A DNA stretch of 64,000 nt from Mesostigma viride (lineage: Eukaryota; Streptophyta; Mesostigmatophyceae; Mesostigmatales; Mesostigmataceae). The DNA is taken from NCBI GenBank assembly GCA_009746045.1, contig RPFO01000072.1, forward strand, positions 1,769,269 through 1,833,268. The letters are read 5' to 3'. Below are positions 41,916 to 52,750 of this stretch, piece by piece (within the stretch, counting starts at the first letter, position 1; each line of letters opens with the position of its first letter). A model generated the notes under the pieces. It was not told the DNA's origin. It did no database searches and was given only the letters and a program-made list of their open reading frames with translations. Made by a program: the position numbers and the translations under genes.

Positions 41916-43664
41916 ATGGATCCAGTGGGTGGAGATATGTCGCCTATACCTACCAATAATAATAATAATACTACTACTAATAACATTAACAATAACAATA
42001 CTCGTGGTAACCGACGGGACTCCTTGGAAACGGTACACCATCTCACTCCTCAAGGTATTCTGCGTACCTCACCTCCTTCTCCTGTTGCTGGTGGTCGCCG
42101 TCGTCCCTCAATTACCCCACCTACCTATGAACAACGTATTTCCCAAGTCAGATTTAGTGAGGAACCTTCTTTCGTTGTGAACCAGGCCCCTGCCCCTTCT
42201 GCAACCTTGGCTCACCCCTCCAGCAGGTCCTCACACACTAACAATGCTCCTAGGCCTCCTTCCCACCCTGTGCCTTCAATGCCTGCTATTAACACGGGTC
42301 GTACCTCGGCCCCTGTCGGCCCTTCTGGGCGCCCTAGTGCAGTTCCCTTTTACCCACCTGCTTCCTGGTCCTACCCTGAGACGGCCTATGAGGCTGCCCA
42401 GGTTCCTACCCGTGTGGCTGATTTAGAAGTTAATAATGATTTCAGTACCATGCCCCTAGATGATAGGAATTATGATCATTTTGCCTATTCCTCTCTTCGT
42501 GAGCAATATACTGTCCCCTTCTCCTATGGGCACCATCCTGAAACGGTGGCTCCCTCTAGACCCCTACCCAAGACTTTTCCTATCCCTTCCTTCTATCCCG
42601 CTTATGTAGCAGTGGAAGATAGTGGCCCTATGGGAAAAACTGATTCTTCTAATCCCCCTAAGCCTCCTGCTCTTCCCCTCTTTGCCAACCTTCCTAAGCT
42701 GGATGTCAAGTCTACCCCTCAACAGTTTTTCACCTTCATTATGTTGCTCACCCAGAACACAGAGTCCTGGCAGAACCACAATAGGTGGCGCCTCTCTGAT
42801 GCTGTACTAGTTCCTCATTATCTTACTACCTGCATTACTCCTGAACTTGCTAACCTCATCCAGTGTGAGTCTCTTGCCTCTCATGCCTACCCAAACTCTG
42901 TAGCAGAATTGTTCAAGCGTTTAGAGAACCATTTAGTCCCTCCCGATGCAGATTGGCAGGATAGATTATCCTTTGGCACCTTGCAGCAGGGTACCAAGTC
43001 CTTCAAAGAATATATGAAAGAGTTTGATGCTCAGATGGTACGAATTAGGGATTTGTCGGGTGCAGAAGTACGTGCTCGCTTCCTTCAGGGCCTCAGTAGA
43101 CCCTTATTGCGTGAAGTCAAGCGCCAGTTCTCTGCCTACCGTTTTACTGACCTGCCCCTCAAGCATGTGCGCCAGCATCTTTTACGAGTAGCAGATTTCT
43201 TCTCCACACCTTCTCTTCCTACCCGTTCCCGTATTAATAATATTAGCCTTACCCCTGAGGAGGAGAACTCCTATGTAGAAGAATTAGATATCTGTGTGAC
43301 TGACCTTTCAGCTCTGGATGTCTCTCATATTACCTGCTATCATTGTAAGGAAGTAGGTCATCTTAAACGTGAGTGCCCCAAGTTCCTTTCGGGTGCTCCC
43401 CCTCATCCCGACGCTCGCCCTCCTCGTACCCCTCAGCGTGCTCCTATTCGTCCCACTTCAGGACGCATTCCTTCAGCTACCCCTAGTAGGCTGAATGCTG
43501 TGCAGACAGGATCCCCAGGGTTCCCCTATGATAATCAGGCTCCCGCACCCTCTTCAATCCCTCGTGACCCTCCAGCAGTGGCTTTTCCGCCAGGGTCTTC
43601 TTCGGGGTTCGTTCCTATGGATTTGGGGGGGAGGGGGAACAGTAGGCCTGTCAGCCGGGGGTAA
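41916..43664 (+). CDS. gag: Chromovirus Gag (582 aa) with zinc knuckle
   Basis: The N-terminal about 230 residues are Asn/Pro/Ser-rich. Residues about 245-420 carry the retrotransposon Gag capsid region (LFKRLENHLVPPDADWQDRL, then SFKEYMKEFDAQMVRIRDLS, then RARFLQGLSRPLLREVKRQF). One CCHC zinc knuckle, CYHCKEVGHLKRECPKF, lies at about 472-488, followed by a Pro-rich tail. The protein forms the virus-like particle and binds element RNA. The frame is intact. It ends just after a G7-run (about 43625-43631), and the protease frame is open in +1 over the last about 170 bp. Confidence 0.9.
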   Translation: MDPVGGDMSPIPTNNNNNTTTNNINNNNTRGNRRDSLETVHHLTPQGILRTSPPSPVAGGRRRPSITPPTYEQRISQVRFSEEPSFVVNQAPAPSATLAHPSSRSSHTNNAPRPPSHPVPSMPAINTGRTSAPVGPSGRPSAVPFYPPASWSYPETAYEAAQVPTRVADLEVNNDFSTMPLDDRNYDHFAYSSLREQYTVPFSYGHHPETVAPSRPLPKTFPIPSFYPAYVAVEDSGPMGKTDSSNPPKPPALPLFANLPKLDVKSTPQQFFTFIMLLTQNTESWQNHNRWRLSDAVLVPHYLTTCITPELANLIQCESLASHAYPNSVAELFKRLENHLVPPDADWQDRLSFGTLQQGTKSFKEYMKEFDAQMVRIRDLSGAEVRARFLQGLSRPLLREVKRQFSAYRFTDLPLKHVRQHLLRVADFFSTPSLPTRSRINNISLTPEEENSYVEELDICVTDLSALDVSHITCYHCKEVGHLKRECPKFLSGAPPHPDARPPRTPQRAPIRPTSGRIPSATPSRLNAVQTGSPGFPYDNQAPAPSSIPRDPPAVAFPPGSSSGFVPMDLGGRGNSRPVSRG

Positions 43665-44178
43665 CCTGGACAGGTCCTTAGATAGTACCCCAGATAATAA
43701 TTTTTGCTTGCCTGTTTTTATAACCTCTGTAGGAGCTGAATCATCCCTACCACTACGTGTGCGTCCTCTTATGTTCTTGAATGGTGGCTTAACCGTCCCT
43801 CATACTGTTGTAGACCCCTTCCTGCATGCTGATGAACTCTTGAATGTCTCTGTGTTAGTGGATAGCGGTGCGGCTAGCTCCTTTGTGAGCGAGGCCCTAG
43901 TTAGGCGTTTAGGACTAGTCCCTACCCCTCACACAAAAACTGTCACTGTCCATTATGCTGACGGTCGCACCAGTCATTCCCCGGGTACGGTGTCCCTTCC
44001 CCTGGTCATACAAGGACGTACGGTCAACCTGACGGCCACTATAGGCCCTATCACTACAGCTGATGTATTACTAGGATTAGATTGGCATCAGGATAATAAA
44101 ATCACTATTAATTATGATACTATGGTCATTTGGTTTCCAGATAGCTCTACTGGGTACCAGAACGTCATTATAGATTAG
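43640..44178 (+). CDS. Chromovirus aspartic protease
   Basis: Frame +1 relative to gag, overlapping its end. The retropepsin active site is VLVDSGAASSFVSEALVRRL (Asp-Ser-Gly), with the flap and the LLGLDWHQDNKITINYD motif about 95 residues later. The exact junction with Gag is unclear: a +1 shift at the G-run near 43625 would fuse them. The frame ends at 44178; RT linker coding continues in other frames. Confidence 0.85.
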
Positions 44179-45197
44179 AAAATTTATCCTTGGTAGATAT
44201 TACTCCTCCTACACCTGTTGATCCTCCTGTAGACCTATACCTGAAGTATTAATGTCCAATGACGAATTACGTTCTGAACTAAAGAATATGGATACCTATT
44301 ATGTATGTTCCTTCAGTTAGAAGTACAAGAGATACCTATCACTAATAATAGTGTGGATATAGATGTAAATACAGTGGATACAATAGGAGTGGGATTTACT
44401 GAAAATGAAATAGTAAGATACATGGCTGTGATAGATTCCTCAAAAGTATTTGAAGAAAAGACTCCTTCTTATCCTCCTCCTCGTTCTGTTTTACACCGTG
44501 TAGTTATCAAGGACGGTGCAGTTCCTACGCACTCTCCGATGTATAGAATGGGCCCTACAGAATTAAAGGAACTAAAACAGATTTTAGTATCACTATTAGA
44601 AGCAGGATTGATAGAGCCTAGTAACTCCCCCTACTCCGCTGGTGTCCTGTTAGTTCCTAAACCAAATGGCAAGTTTCGCCTAGTTACTGATTATAGGAAG
44701 TAAACGATATTACTGTGAAGTCTAAATACCCTCTACCTCGTATTGATGATATATTTAATAAGGTTAAAGGTTCTACCTGTTTCACAGTACTAGATTGTGC
44801 GGATGGTTTTTGGCAACTACGTATAGCTCCTGAGGATTGCCACAAAACCGCCTTTGCTACCCCTTTTGGGCATTACCAGTTTAGAGTAGCGGCTATGGGA
44901 CTCTGTAACTCTCCTGCCTCTTTCCAAATGTTAATGAATGAAGTGCTTAGACCTGTTATGGGAAATTCCCACCTTCCTCAAGTGTCCTCTGATTTAAAGG
45001 ATCCTTCCTTCTCCTCTGTTTCTTTATCTGAGCATGACCGTTCTTGTGCTCAAGCTTACTTAGATGATATCCTTATTTATTCTCCTGATTTTGAAACGCA
45101 CCTACGTGATTTAAAGAAAGTATTAGAAATCATGGCTGAAAATTCTTTATGGGCGCGCCGTGCTAAAGTTCGCTCTGGTAGAAGTGTCCCATTTTAG
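44179..45197 (+). pseudogene. Chromovirus reverse transcriptase, frame-broken
   Basis: RT motifs are all present but in several frames: IEPSNSPYSAGVLLVPKPNG and FRLVTDYRK (frame ends at 44703, apparently one T missing before the expected Leu-Asn), then KYPLPRIDDIF, LDCADGFWQLRI, FRVAAMGLCNSPASFQMLMN and the catalytic AYLDDILIYSP. The frame ends at 45195-45197 near another short-homopolymer indel. The linker 44179-44305 also changes frame. RNA-directed DNA synthesis was its role; as sequenced it is inactive. Confidence 0.88.
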
Positions 45198-46135
45198 GGC
45201 ACGTTCTGTCAGATGCCGGGGTCGCTACCGACCCGGATAAGACTAAGTCAATTCAGGAATGGCCTACCCCTACCGACGTTAAAGGTGTACGTAGTTTTCT
45301 AGGAATTGCTTCTTACTATAGGCGTTTTATCCCGCGTTTCGCAACTATAGCAGCCCCTATTAATCATCTATTAAAGAAGGATATCCCCTTTGTTTGGAGT
45401 AGTGAATGTCAGTCGGCTTTTCAGTGTCTAAAATCCCTACTCCTCTCCCCTCCTGTACTCATCCTACCGGATACTACTAAACCCTTTGTTGTAGCTACAG
45501 ATGCTAGCAAGGTAGCTATAGGGGGCGTCCTTCTCCAGGATCAGGGTCAGGGCTTACAGCCAATCGAGTATATCTCTAGGACAATGCTTCCTGCGGAGCG
45601 TAACTATCCCGTCCACCAGCAAGAACTATTAGCTGTGGTGTATTGTTGCCACGCGTGGCAGCACTTTCTTAAAGGTGCTCAATTTGATGTTTGTCTGAAT
45701 GAACCCTGTGAGATTGATCCTTATAGATTAGTTATCCAGACAGATCACCGCCCTCTTACCCATCTTCTCTCACAACCCAACCTTACCCCTCGTCAAGCGC
45801 GCTGGATGGAGTTTTTAGCACAGTTCTCCCCTTTTAAACTTCAGTATGTTAAGGGTGTAGATAACATAGTACCAGATGCACTCTCTCGTCGTGCAGATTA
45901 CTCCTTTTTCGAGGACCTTGATGTTCTCAATACTACTCTAGTTCCTACTACTATGGGTGTAACCCCGTATGGTGAACTACCTGATGATGAATCCTATGCC
46001 TACCTCTTTCATACAGCTGTTCGCATGCCTGATCTCCTTTCTCACGTAGGACTCTCTCTCCCGTGTGAGGCCCTTCCTGTGGTCTCGGTGGGGGGGAGGG
46101 GAAAAATAAAATTTCTATACCGCTTAGCCATATAG
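45198..46135 (+). pseudogene. Chromovirus RNase H and connection domain
   Basis: Starts with GHVLSDAGVATDPDKTKSIQ and SFLGIASYYRRFIPRF (RT connection), then RNase H with VVATDASKVAIGGVL, YPVHQQELLAVV and IQTDHRPLTHLL supplying the acidic residues. The first part lies in a frame without its own ATG; the part from 45584 is open to 46135. Frame ends just after a G7-run near 46088-46095 (GGGGGGGAGGGGAAAA), and the next frame begins beside it. Confidence 0.85.
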
Positions 46136-47433
46136 CGACTAGGTCAGGAAAGTCTTATGAACACATAGTCCCTCTAGGACCTCCCCTTCTCTTTGGCAAG
46201 GCGGTAGGAGATCTCTTTAAACCTGTTCTGGATACCTCTGTAGCGATGCCTACCTCTGATCTCGAACGTCTTATTAGTAGATTTACGGCCACTGAGCCGG
46301 AAGCATTAGCTGCCATTGCTGCCCATCCCCAACAATTAGGCAAGCACCCTTGTAAATTTGTAGGTGGATTTTTATATGTGCAGATAGCAGATTCTCCCCC
46401 TCAATGGCGCCTGTATGTCCCTCCTATCTGTCGCTCCTCCTTGCTCTTTGAGTTGCATGACTTAGCTGCTCACCAGGGTGGTAAACGGGTACGGGACCTA
46501 GTAGCCCGCTCTTACTACTGGCCTTCCCTTTTAAAGGATGTAGATGAGTATGTTAGAACCTGTCAATCTTGCCAGGAGATGAAACCCAACAATGTAGGAC
46601 AGATAGCAGAGCCTAGGACCTTACCTGATCCCATCATGCCGTGGGACTCCATTATGATGGATTTTGTAGGACCTTTTAGGAAGAATGATAGAGGTAACGC
46701 CCAGATCCTTGTTTTTGTAGATCGTTTTACTCGTATGTGTCATCTCGTGCCGTGTCCCTTAGAACTCACCGCACGCGATTGCGCACGCCTATACCTTAAT
46801 AACGTATATAGATATCATGGTTTGAGTAGGCAGTTTATTAGTGATAAGGATAAGTTATTCACTTCTGATTTTTGGCAGCAGTTCTTCGCTGCTATCGGTA
46901 CCAAGGTCACCTTCGGTACTGCCTACCACTCCTCCTCGTCTCATTTAGTAGAACGTTTGAATAGGGTAGTGGAAGAAGCTCTGCGTCACTATGTGAATGG
47001 CTCTGGGAGTGATTGGGAGGATTACCTATGTTTGGTAGAGTTTTCCCTTAACAATTGCCCTCAGGCTGCGCATGGTTATACGCCCTTCTTCCTAGATACT
47101 GGTAGACAACCTCTTACCCCTACCTCTCTTTTAGCTAGTCCTTTAAGGGACAAGGATGATGTGTCCCGGGATACTGTAGAAGGTGTGCAGGCGTTATTAG
47201 ATAAGATGAAGAATGCACACGACAACGCTATTGCAGGGTACCATAGGGCGCAGGCCAAATACCTTGCTAGGTTGCGTGCCTCATTAGATAGAAGAGCACC
47301 TGAGATAGAAATAGGAGATTTAGTCTTAGTAGAAGGCCCCCGTGTTGGCCGCTTCGCTCATAAGTTCGAAGCTGAACTGAAAGTGAAACTTAGGCCCGCC
47401 TTCTTAGGACCTTCCGTGTGTTGTCTAGAGTAG
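46120..47433 (+). pseudogene. Chromovirus integrase
   Basis: The zinc-binding HHCC domain (LHDLAAHQGGKR through CQSCQEM) is followed by the DDE core: MMDFVGPF (Asp), FISDKDKLF (Asp) and SSSHLVERLNRVVEEALRHY (Glu). A C-terminal domain (IGDLVLVEGPRVGRFAHKFE, then LRPAFLGPS) follows. The frame is open from about 46120 to 47433 but disconnected from RNase H and from the chromodomain by single frame changes. It would catalyse insertion of the cDNA. Confidence 0.88.
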
Positions 47434-47771
47434 GTAATTTTCTGTATGAGATAGATATTCCTACCTCTTGGCAGACCCACTCTCGCACCTTTCATAGAAG
47501 CCAGCTGAAGCTCTATCATCAGAGCACGTTCGCTGGTAGAGAATTGGCCCCTGCCCCTTTAGAGCATAACCCGGATACTGGTGAGGTAGAGGATGAGGTA
47601 GAGGGTATCGTGGCCCATAGAGATATCAAAAAAGGCCGCGGTACCCAGCGCCAGTATAAGGTGAAGTGGATGTATGCTCGTAGTGAGGTAGATAAGGTCT
47701 GGTATACTGAGAGTGAGCTAGATGGGTGTAGTCGCCTGCTGCAGGAGTATAAAACCCTGCATAAGCTCTAG
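47418..47771 (+). CDS. Chromovirus integrase tail with chromodomain
   Basis: The frame carries the end of the integrase C-terminal domain (FLYEIDIPTSWQTHSRTFHR) and a chromodomain: EVEGIVAHRDIKKGRGTQRQ, then YKVKWMYARSEVDKVWYTES and LLQEY. Chromodomains steer integration to chromatin marks and define the chromovirus clade. Overlaps the integrase frame by 16 bp with one frame change. The stop at 47769-47771 is followed 76 bp later by the start of the extra ORF. Confidence 0.85.
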   Translation: MLSRVGNFLYEIDIPTSWQTHSRTFHRSQLKLYHQSTFAGRELAPAPLEHNPDTGEVEDEVEGIVAHRDIKKGRGTQRQYKVKWMYARSEVDKVWYTESELDGCSRLLQEYKTLHKL

Positions 47772-47847
47772 TTGTAGACCTTCTCCTCTCTTATGTTATG
47801 TCTGCTGTCGACGGATGGTTGGTTGTCCCCTCCCCTCCGCAGCCGTC

Positions 47848-48931
47848 ATGTCAGAGCCTACCCCTCCGGCTGAGAGCTCGCTGCCGTCCCCGCCCCCACC
47901 GGACCCTGAGCTGTATTTCGAGGCCCTTCCGGGCCGCTGGGTGTCGCGATCAAGTTACCCGGGTGGCGTGGTGCAGCCGGCCCTTCAGGCCCAACATGCG
48001 GGCTTAGTCAGGGCGGCCCTCTTCGGGGTCACGTGGTATGGTCCTTCCCCTGATGAGCCGCACCAGCTTGTCCTGCACGGGTTCGATGATGCCGGACACT
48101 GTTTGTTGGGGTGTGGTTCCAGCTGTCCCGCCTTGGGGCAGATAGATGCGGTTCTCCGGTGTTGCCGTGTGTTCTCCTACCTCTCCACTCCTGTGGGCCG
48201 TACCTGCCTACGGGAGGTGTTCCCGTGGCTTCCAGCTGAGGGTGATGCTGAGGTAGACGAGAACCCCTGCGACCTTTTACGGGCCGTAGAGTTCATGGAG
48301 ATAGCTGATCAGTCGGCGGGACTAGCGGTTAGTGGTCCTACCCCTTCGGGCGCCCCAGCCGAGGTACATTATACTCCAGATTATTCTGCCTCGAGCGCTG
48401 CGTCCGCCTCCTCGGCGTCTGTTCCTCCCTCTCCGGTCCCGTCGTCCCCTCGGTCGACCCGGGATGTCGCAGTGGAGCCTACCCCTTCGGGTTTGCCTGA
48501 TCCTCTTTCGGCGACGGTCTCGGCTATGCAGGCTCAGATCCAGTCTTTGACCACGGCGTTTGGGGCCTTCCTTGCGGCCCAGGCGCAGGTCCCGGCCACG
48601 CCGGCTGGATCCGCGCCCCCTACCCCTTCTGTCGCCCCGGCGACTACGGCTTCGCCCGCGCCCCCGCCTGCGCCCGCGGTCGCTGTGGTTCCGGCGGCTC
48701 CTGCGACTCCTGCTGCCTCTGCGCCTGTTACCGCTGTACCTGCGCCTACGCGGGAGTCTCCTGCCCCTGTTAGCTCGCCCTCCGTCGCTGCTTCCGAGCC
48801 TCCTCCCGCTCAGGCGCAGACGTCGCGGGGCTTCTTTGGCGATACTAGCGGGCTTCCCAGACTTTGGGAGGGTGGTCCTCCGCAGAGGATTCCGGTTCCT
48901 GACTGGGGCCTGGATGGTAGTCAATCTTATG
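47848..48931 (+). CDS. Chromovirus third ORF, N-terminal part (split by CACTA-3)
   Basis: The ATG at 47848 opens MSEPTPPAESSLPSPPPPDP. Residues about 20-165 look globular (LYFEALPGRWVSRSSYPGG; several Cys including LLGCGSSCPALGQIDAVLRC). The rest is Ala/Pro/Ser/Val-rich with an about 30-residue helix (DPLSATVSAMQAQIQSLTTAF) that could be a coiled coil. Coding continues to 48931, where CACTA-3 is inserted. Removing CACTA-3 and one TG joins the frame to 53265-54493, giving about 770 codons. No domain is recognised and no clear signal peptide or membrane segment is present, so an envelope protein is not supported. Confidence 0.7.
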
Positions 48932-48952
48932 CACTAGGAACTCGGCTTTGAG

Positions 48953-49281
48953 AATGGGTGAGAAATGGTGAGAAAAAGGGTGAGAAAGGTGAGAAAAAGG
49001 GTGAGAAATGGGTGAGAATGGGTGAGAAAGGTGAGAAAAAAGGGTGAGAATGGGTTGAGAATGGGTGAGAAAATACGTTTCTCACCCGGGTGAGATTGCC
49101 CCAAAAAGGTGAAAAAAGGGGAATAACGTGAGAAAAATCTCAAAAAACAGGACGTGAGATAAGTGAGAAAAACGGGAGGTGTGAAACGTGAGAAAAGTGA
49201 GAAAATCAGGACGTGAGAAAAGTGAGAAAAGTGAGAAAAACAGGACGTGAGAAAAGTGAGAAAAGTGAGAAAACACAGCGC
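48953..49281 (+). repeat. Left subterminal GTGAGAAA array of CACTA-3
   Basis: More than 20 copies of (G)GTGAGAA(A) with short variable spacers. The mirror array (TTTCTCACC) lies at 52914-53250. Presumed transposase-binding sites. Confidence 0.85.
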
Positions 49282-50154
49282 TGAAAAACACACCCATAAT
49301 GCAATATGCTGGCAGCAGACACATGCATGCAGTGCCAGTAACAACCGCTGTTCAAAACAGCACGAACAATAATGATTTTTTCATTAAATGTTTGAATAAT
49401 TTTAATGTTTACAGCTGCAAGAACCCATTGATTCAACTATTCAACACTGTTATGGCGTTATGTACATCTTCGGCATTCAAATATGCCTTTTCAACACAGT
49501 CTGTTATGGCGTTATGACATCTTCGGCATTCAATGCCTGTTCAACACAGTCTGTTATGGCGTTATGACATCTTCCGCATTCAATGCCTATCATCAAATAC
49601 TATATGGTAGCTAGCTAACAAAGCGGGCCGGTCGACAGGGCGTCACATGCTGACTTGAAAGTGGAACCGCTTGCATTTTACTCTCGTGGTCCCTGCAAGA
49701 AATAAAGCAAACCGACACAATATACGCAAGAGGAAAAGAAATCAGATCCTTGACATAGATGTAAGCGTTCTACAAGGAAGAGCTCACCAGCACCTAACGG
49801 TCCATGCAGCAAATGTGTAGAACCCAACACTCACTCTTATGGCAAAGCAGCCCCATGTGGCAAGGCAGCACCATACACATGAATCACACCATGCGCCAGA
49901 TGTCACACGAGCAAGGCACAACGTTGTCGTCGGATCAGAAAGCAACAAGCGTGAAAACGCTAGCGGCCCAAATCTGAGATTCCGCGGAACACAGAAAATA
50001 AGAAAGCTCAGAAGCTACCAGCAAGGGATCGAACATATGACCTTTGGCATGATTTCGCGGCTGTGTGAGTCTCCTGATCCGAAGGCATCTCACGTAATGA
50101 ACGTTTCGAAACAGCCAAACTGCGGAAAATCTCTTACCGGAGAGAGTTGCCAAT

Positions 50155-50202
50155 ATCAAGGAGACAACCAGCGCAGGCCAGAAATCGGGAGAATCCGGAC
50201 CA
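50155..50202 (-). repeat. 44-bp dispersed micro-repeat, copy 2 (reversed)
   Basis: Plus-strand GGAGACAACCAGCGCAGGCC and AGAAATCGGGAGAATCCGGAC are the reverse complement of 14537-14580. Confidence 0.6.
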
Positions 50203-50754
50203 TGGTAGCTCGAGCCTGCCGTTATCTTGTCCGCGTTTTCGAGTCGTGCAGGATTATGAATATGAATGGAGATGGAAATGTGTAGCCTTGTGCATTGAAA
50301 TTACGGCTGGCTGACGTGAAGAGCGACTACATGACCTACACGGTGGGTCCGGAAACGGCTTGCTTGATTGTGTTTCATCGTGGGCAACGAGTCCAACAAC
50401 TACTTTCTCTGGGCGGCAAACTGCGGCAAATTGAACGCAAACCTCATCATGAAATCTTGACCGTCGAAACGTAACAATCCGACGACTTATGCAGTATGCC
50501 GCGTAATTTTCTGTTGCGGGAGAGCCGTTGGGCCGGTTCCCGACGCGGGCGACCAGTGGTTTGCGTTAAGTTAACTTAGCTGAAGTTCCCCAAGCCGCAT
50601 GATGGCTCTCATCGACGGCCTCAGTCTATTGACGCGTCGGCCCGATTTTGGCGGCACCCAATTTGACCCCAACGGCACCTACCGACAAAGGGCATACGTA
50701 CGTTTCACGCGCACCACGACCTTCGAGCTCTGCTATGGCGGTGGTGGATGCAAG

Positions 50755-50893
50755 TGCCCTGGTGCACCTAGAGCAAGGGTCCTTTACATCCCCACCCTTG
50801 CAGGAAGTAGCTTAGGATGTATGATAGGCCATATGCCCCCTCTCAAGGGCTATGTGCTACATATACTCCCAACGGAGTTATGTTACAATTCAA
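50755..50893 (+). repeat. 5'-truncated 3' tail of the ORF1-only element
   Basis: Matches the last about 135 bp of the element (GGTGCACCTAGAGCAAG, CCCACCCTTGCAGGAAGTAG, ACATATACTCCCAACGGAG). A free-standing tail, as expected for 5'-truncated retroposition; it lies inside CACTA-3. Confidence 0.75.
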
Positions 50894-51790
50894 TGGCGGT
50901 GGTGCCGTGGGGCCCGCATCAGACTGCGGGCCCTTATCTGCTTTGGCGGTGCTGCCGTTGGGCCCGCATCAGAAATCAGGCCCTTTATGCATGCGGGCCA
51001 TTAATGCATGTTACTTTTTTAGTCTTCTGCATACAAATATGAAGCAATGAGGTCGTGTCCTCTGGATTTTTGCACTGCAAATGGCATTTGCACCGTGTGC
51101 AGTTCCTGGACGTTTGGAAACATGCATGATGGCATGTGGCTAATGTAATGACTGACTAGCTAGACCGTTTCAGTGGTTTTTCATTTGCGGGTATTTCCTC
51201 GTAAATGGTGGGAAAGCGATCGCAGCAATGGTTCTCACCACTAGACACTCCCGGCCAGTGAAGCTCGAAAAACACGCCCTGATCAAGCAAGCTGTTTCCG
51301 GCCCCACTGTATAGGTCATCTTACAGTCGCTCTTTGCGTAAGCCAGCCATAATTTCAATGAACAAGGCTACACATTTGCATACTCTTTGCTTGGTTATCG
51401 GTGTGCCTTTGTTTGGATGCAGGGGGATCGCTGTGCTGACACAACGCGCCGCAAGGGATTTGCTGGTAGAAGATGCCCTTCCCAAGGCTGATTACAGCGA
51501 TCCTGCGAATGGCGACGAGGCCTACTGGTGAGCCTTGTTTTTTGCAAATGCTACTTACGCCGTCTGCTTTGGTTATTTTAATTCAGTCCTATTGAAAGGC
51601 GCCTTGGGATTAGCCATGCAATCATGTTTTACTGTCACAAAGCCAGCCCTAGTAATTAATATCTAGTTTGTTTGGTTTTACCCATCCGGGTGCCATGATC
51701 TTGCCGCCAGTAAAAGCGTCCTGTGTTGTATCGTTCTATTTTTTTTAATAACCAATACTTAATAATAATACTCTTTGCTGGGTTAGTGGG

Positions 51791-52750
51791 GTGCGTTTGT
51801 TTGAATGCAGGCGAGATCGCTGTGCTGACACAACGTTCAACGTGATTGCATGGGCATCATTAAACCTGACGCCGCTTGTGCCGCAAGGCATTGTAGCGGC
51901 GTGTGGGGGCGTGAAGCGCTACGCGGATTCTTTCCACAAAGTCAGGATACACGGGTTCAACTACCGCACAGAGGCTGCGGACCAATCCCTGGGAAAGCGG
52001 CACAAGAATGCGGGAGTTGCGGTGCATGGCCCGGGCGGTGTAGACTTTGGTTTCATCACACACATTCTGAAGGCCAGGTTAGAGTACCCACGAGGGGGCT
52101 GGGAATGGCAGCTGTTGTTGAAGGTGGAGCTTTTTGATCGCCTTCATGTCGCTCACCTGCCCCACGAGAGGTTGGTGGTCATCAGCAGCGCACAGGCCCC
52201 CAGGTCGTCGCGCCTTGTGTTGCCAGGTGCAGTGAGCTCAGTTGGGTATGTCGTCGATGAATGCTATGCTCCCGAAATGGTGGTAATCCCTGCCAAACTG
52301 CCATGGAGCATGGCACACCAGGCGCAATCTTCCCTCAGTAACCATGTGTATCACAGCGTGGCAGCAGATTTCCCCACCATGCCGCAGTTTGAAGTGATTG
52401 AGGAGGGTGAGCCGATGCCACCGCCTAGTGGCAAGAAGAAAGGCAAGAAGAAGGGGTCCAAGAAGAAGAAGAAGGTGGCAGCGGCAGACGTAGGTGATGG
52501 CGACGTGGTGCGCCGCGCTGGCAAGGCACCTGCTCGAGGGCGCAGCCGCAAGCGTGGTGCTCCCACAGATGCTGGACCTAGCCAGCCCACCGTTGTAATT
52601 GAGGAGGTCCCTATGGCAAAGAGGGCCAGTGGAAGGCAGCGTAAAGCTGTGAACTATTGCGACACTAGTGGGGATGACACTATGTCATCAGAAGATGATG
52701 TTGATGCAACCAACCCCTCGGACAGCAGTTCTGAAGAAGATGACTTTTGA
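51791..52750 (+). CDS. CACTA-3 transposase-associated protein, DUF4216-like (partial gene)
   Basis: The residues GVKRYADSFHKVRIHGFNYR, KRHKNAGVAVHGPGGVDFGF and LLLKVELFDRL resemble the DUF4216 region at the C-terminus of TNP2-type CACTA transposases (inner motif pattern NGYRFHT, NSGV, Y-G-I, VLFKCDWFD). A Lys-rich segment (KKKGKKKGSKKKKK) and an acidic tail (SSEEDDF) follow, nuclear-protein-like. The displayed start is probably an internal exon: a CAG acceptor (TTTGAATGCAG) lies at about 51800-51810, and the same intron/exon boundary is duplicated at about 51379-51449. Upstream transposase exons were not found, so the gene may be truncated. Confidence 0.5.
   Translation: MRLFECRRDRCADTTFNVIAWASLNLTPLVPQGIVAACGGVKRYADSFHKVRIHGFNYRTEAADQSLGKRHKNAGVAVHGPGGVDFGFITHILKARLEYPRGGWEWQLLLKVELFDRLHVAHLPHERLVVISSAQAPRSSRLVLPGAVSSVGYVVDECYAPEMVVIPAKLPWSMAHQAQSSLSNHVYHSVAADFPTMPQFEVIEEGEPMPPPSGKKKGKKKGSKKKKKVAAADVGDGDVVRRAGKAPARGRSRKRGAPTDAGPSQPTVVIEEVPMAKRASGRQRKAVNYCDTSGDDTMSSEDDVDATNPSDSSSEEDDF

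Larger units (their letters stand above)
49282..51330. other. CACTA-3 interior: short repeats, no firm gene
   Basis: Three copies of a GTTATGGCGTTATG(T)ACATCTTC-type unit lie at 49448-49590. A reversed 44-bp micro-repeat is at about 50155-50202 and a retroelement tail at 50755-50893. A 148-aa plus frame (49839-50285) overlaps the micro-repeat and has no motif; I do not accept it as a gene. Confidence 0.4.

Noticed and set aside
48322-48924. Arg-rich frame opposite the chromovirus third ORF
   Set aside because: Antisense shadow of Ala/Pro codons (GCN, CCN read as Arg/Gly).
49839-50285. 148-aa frame inside CACTA-3
   Set aside because: No motif, and part of it is the reversed 44-bp micro-repeat found in non-coding places elsewhere.
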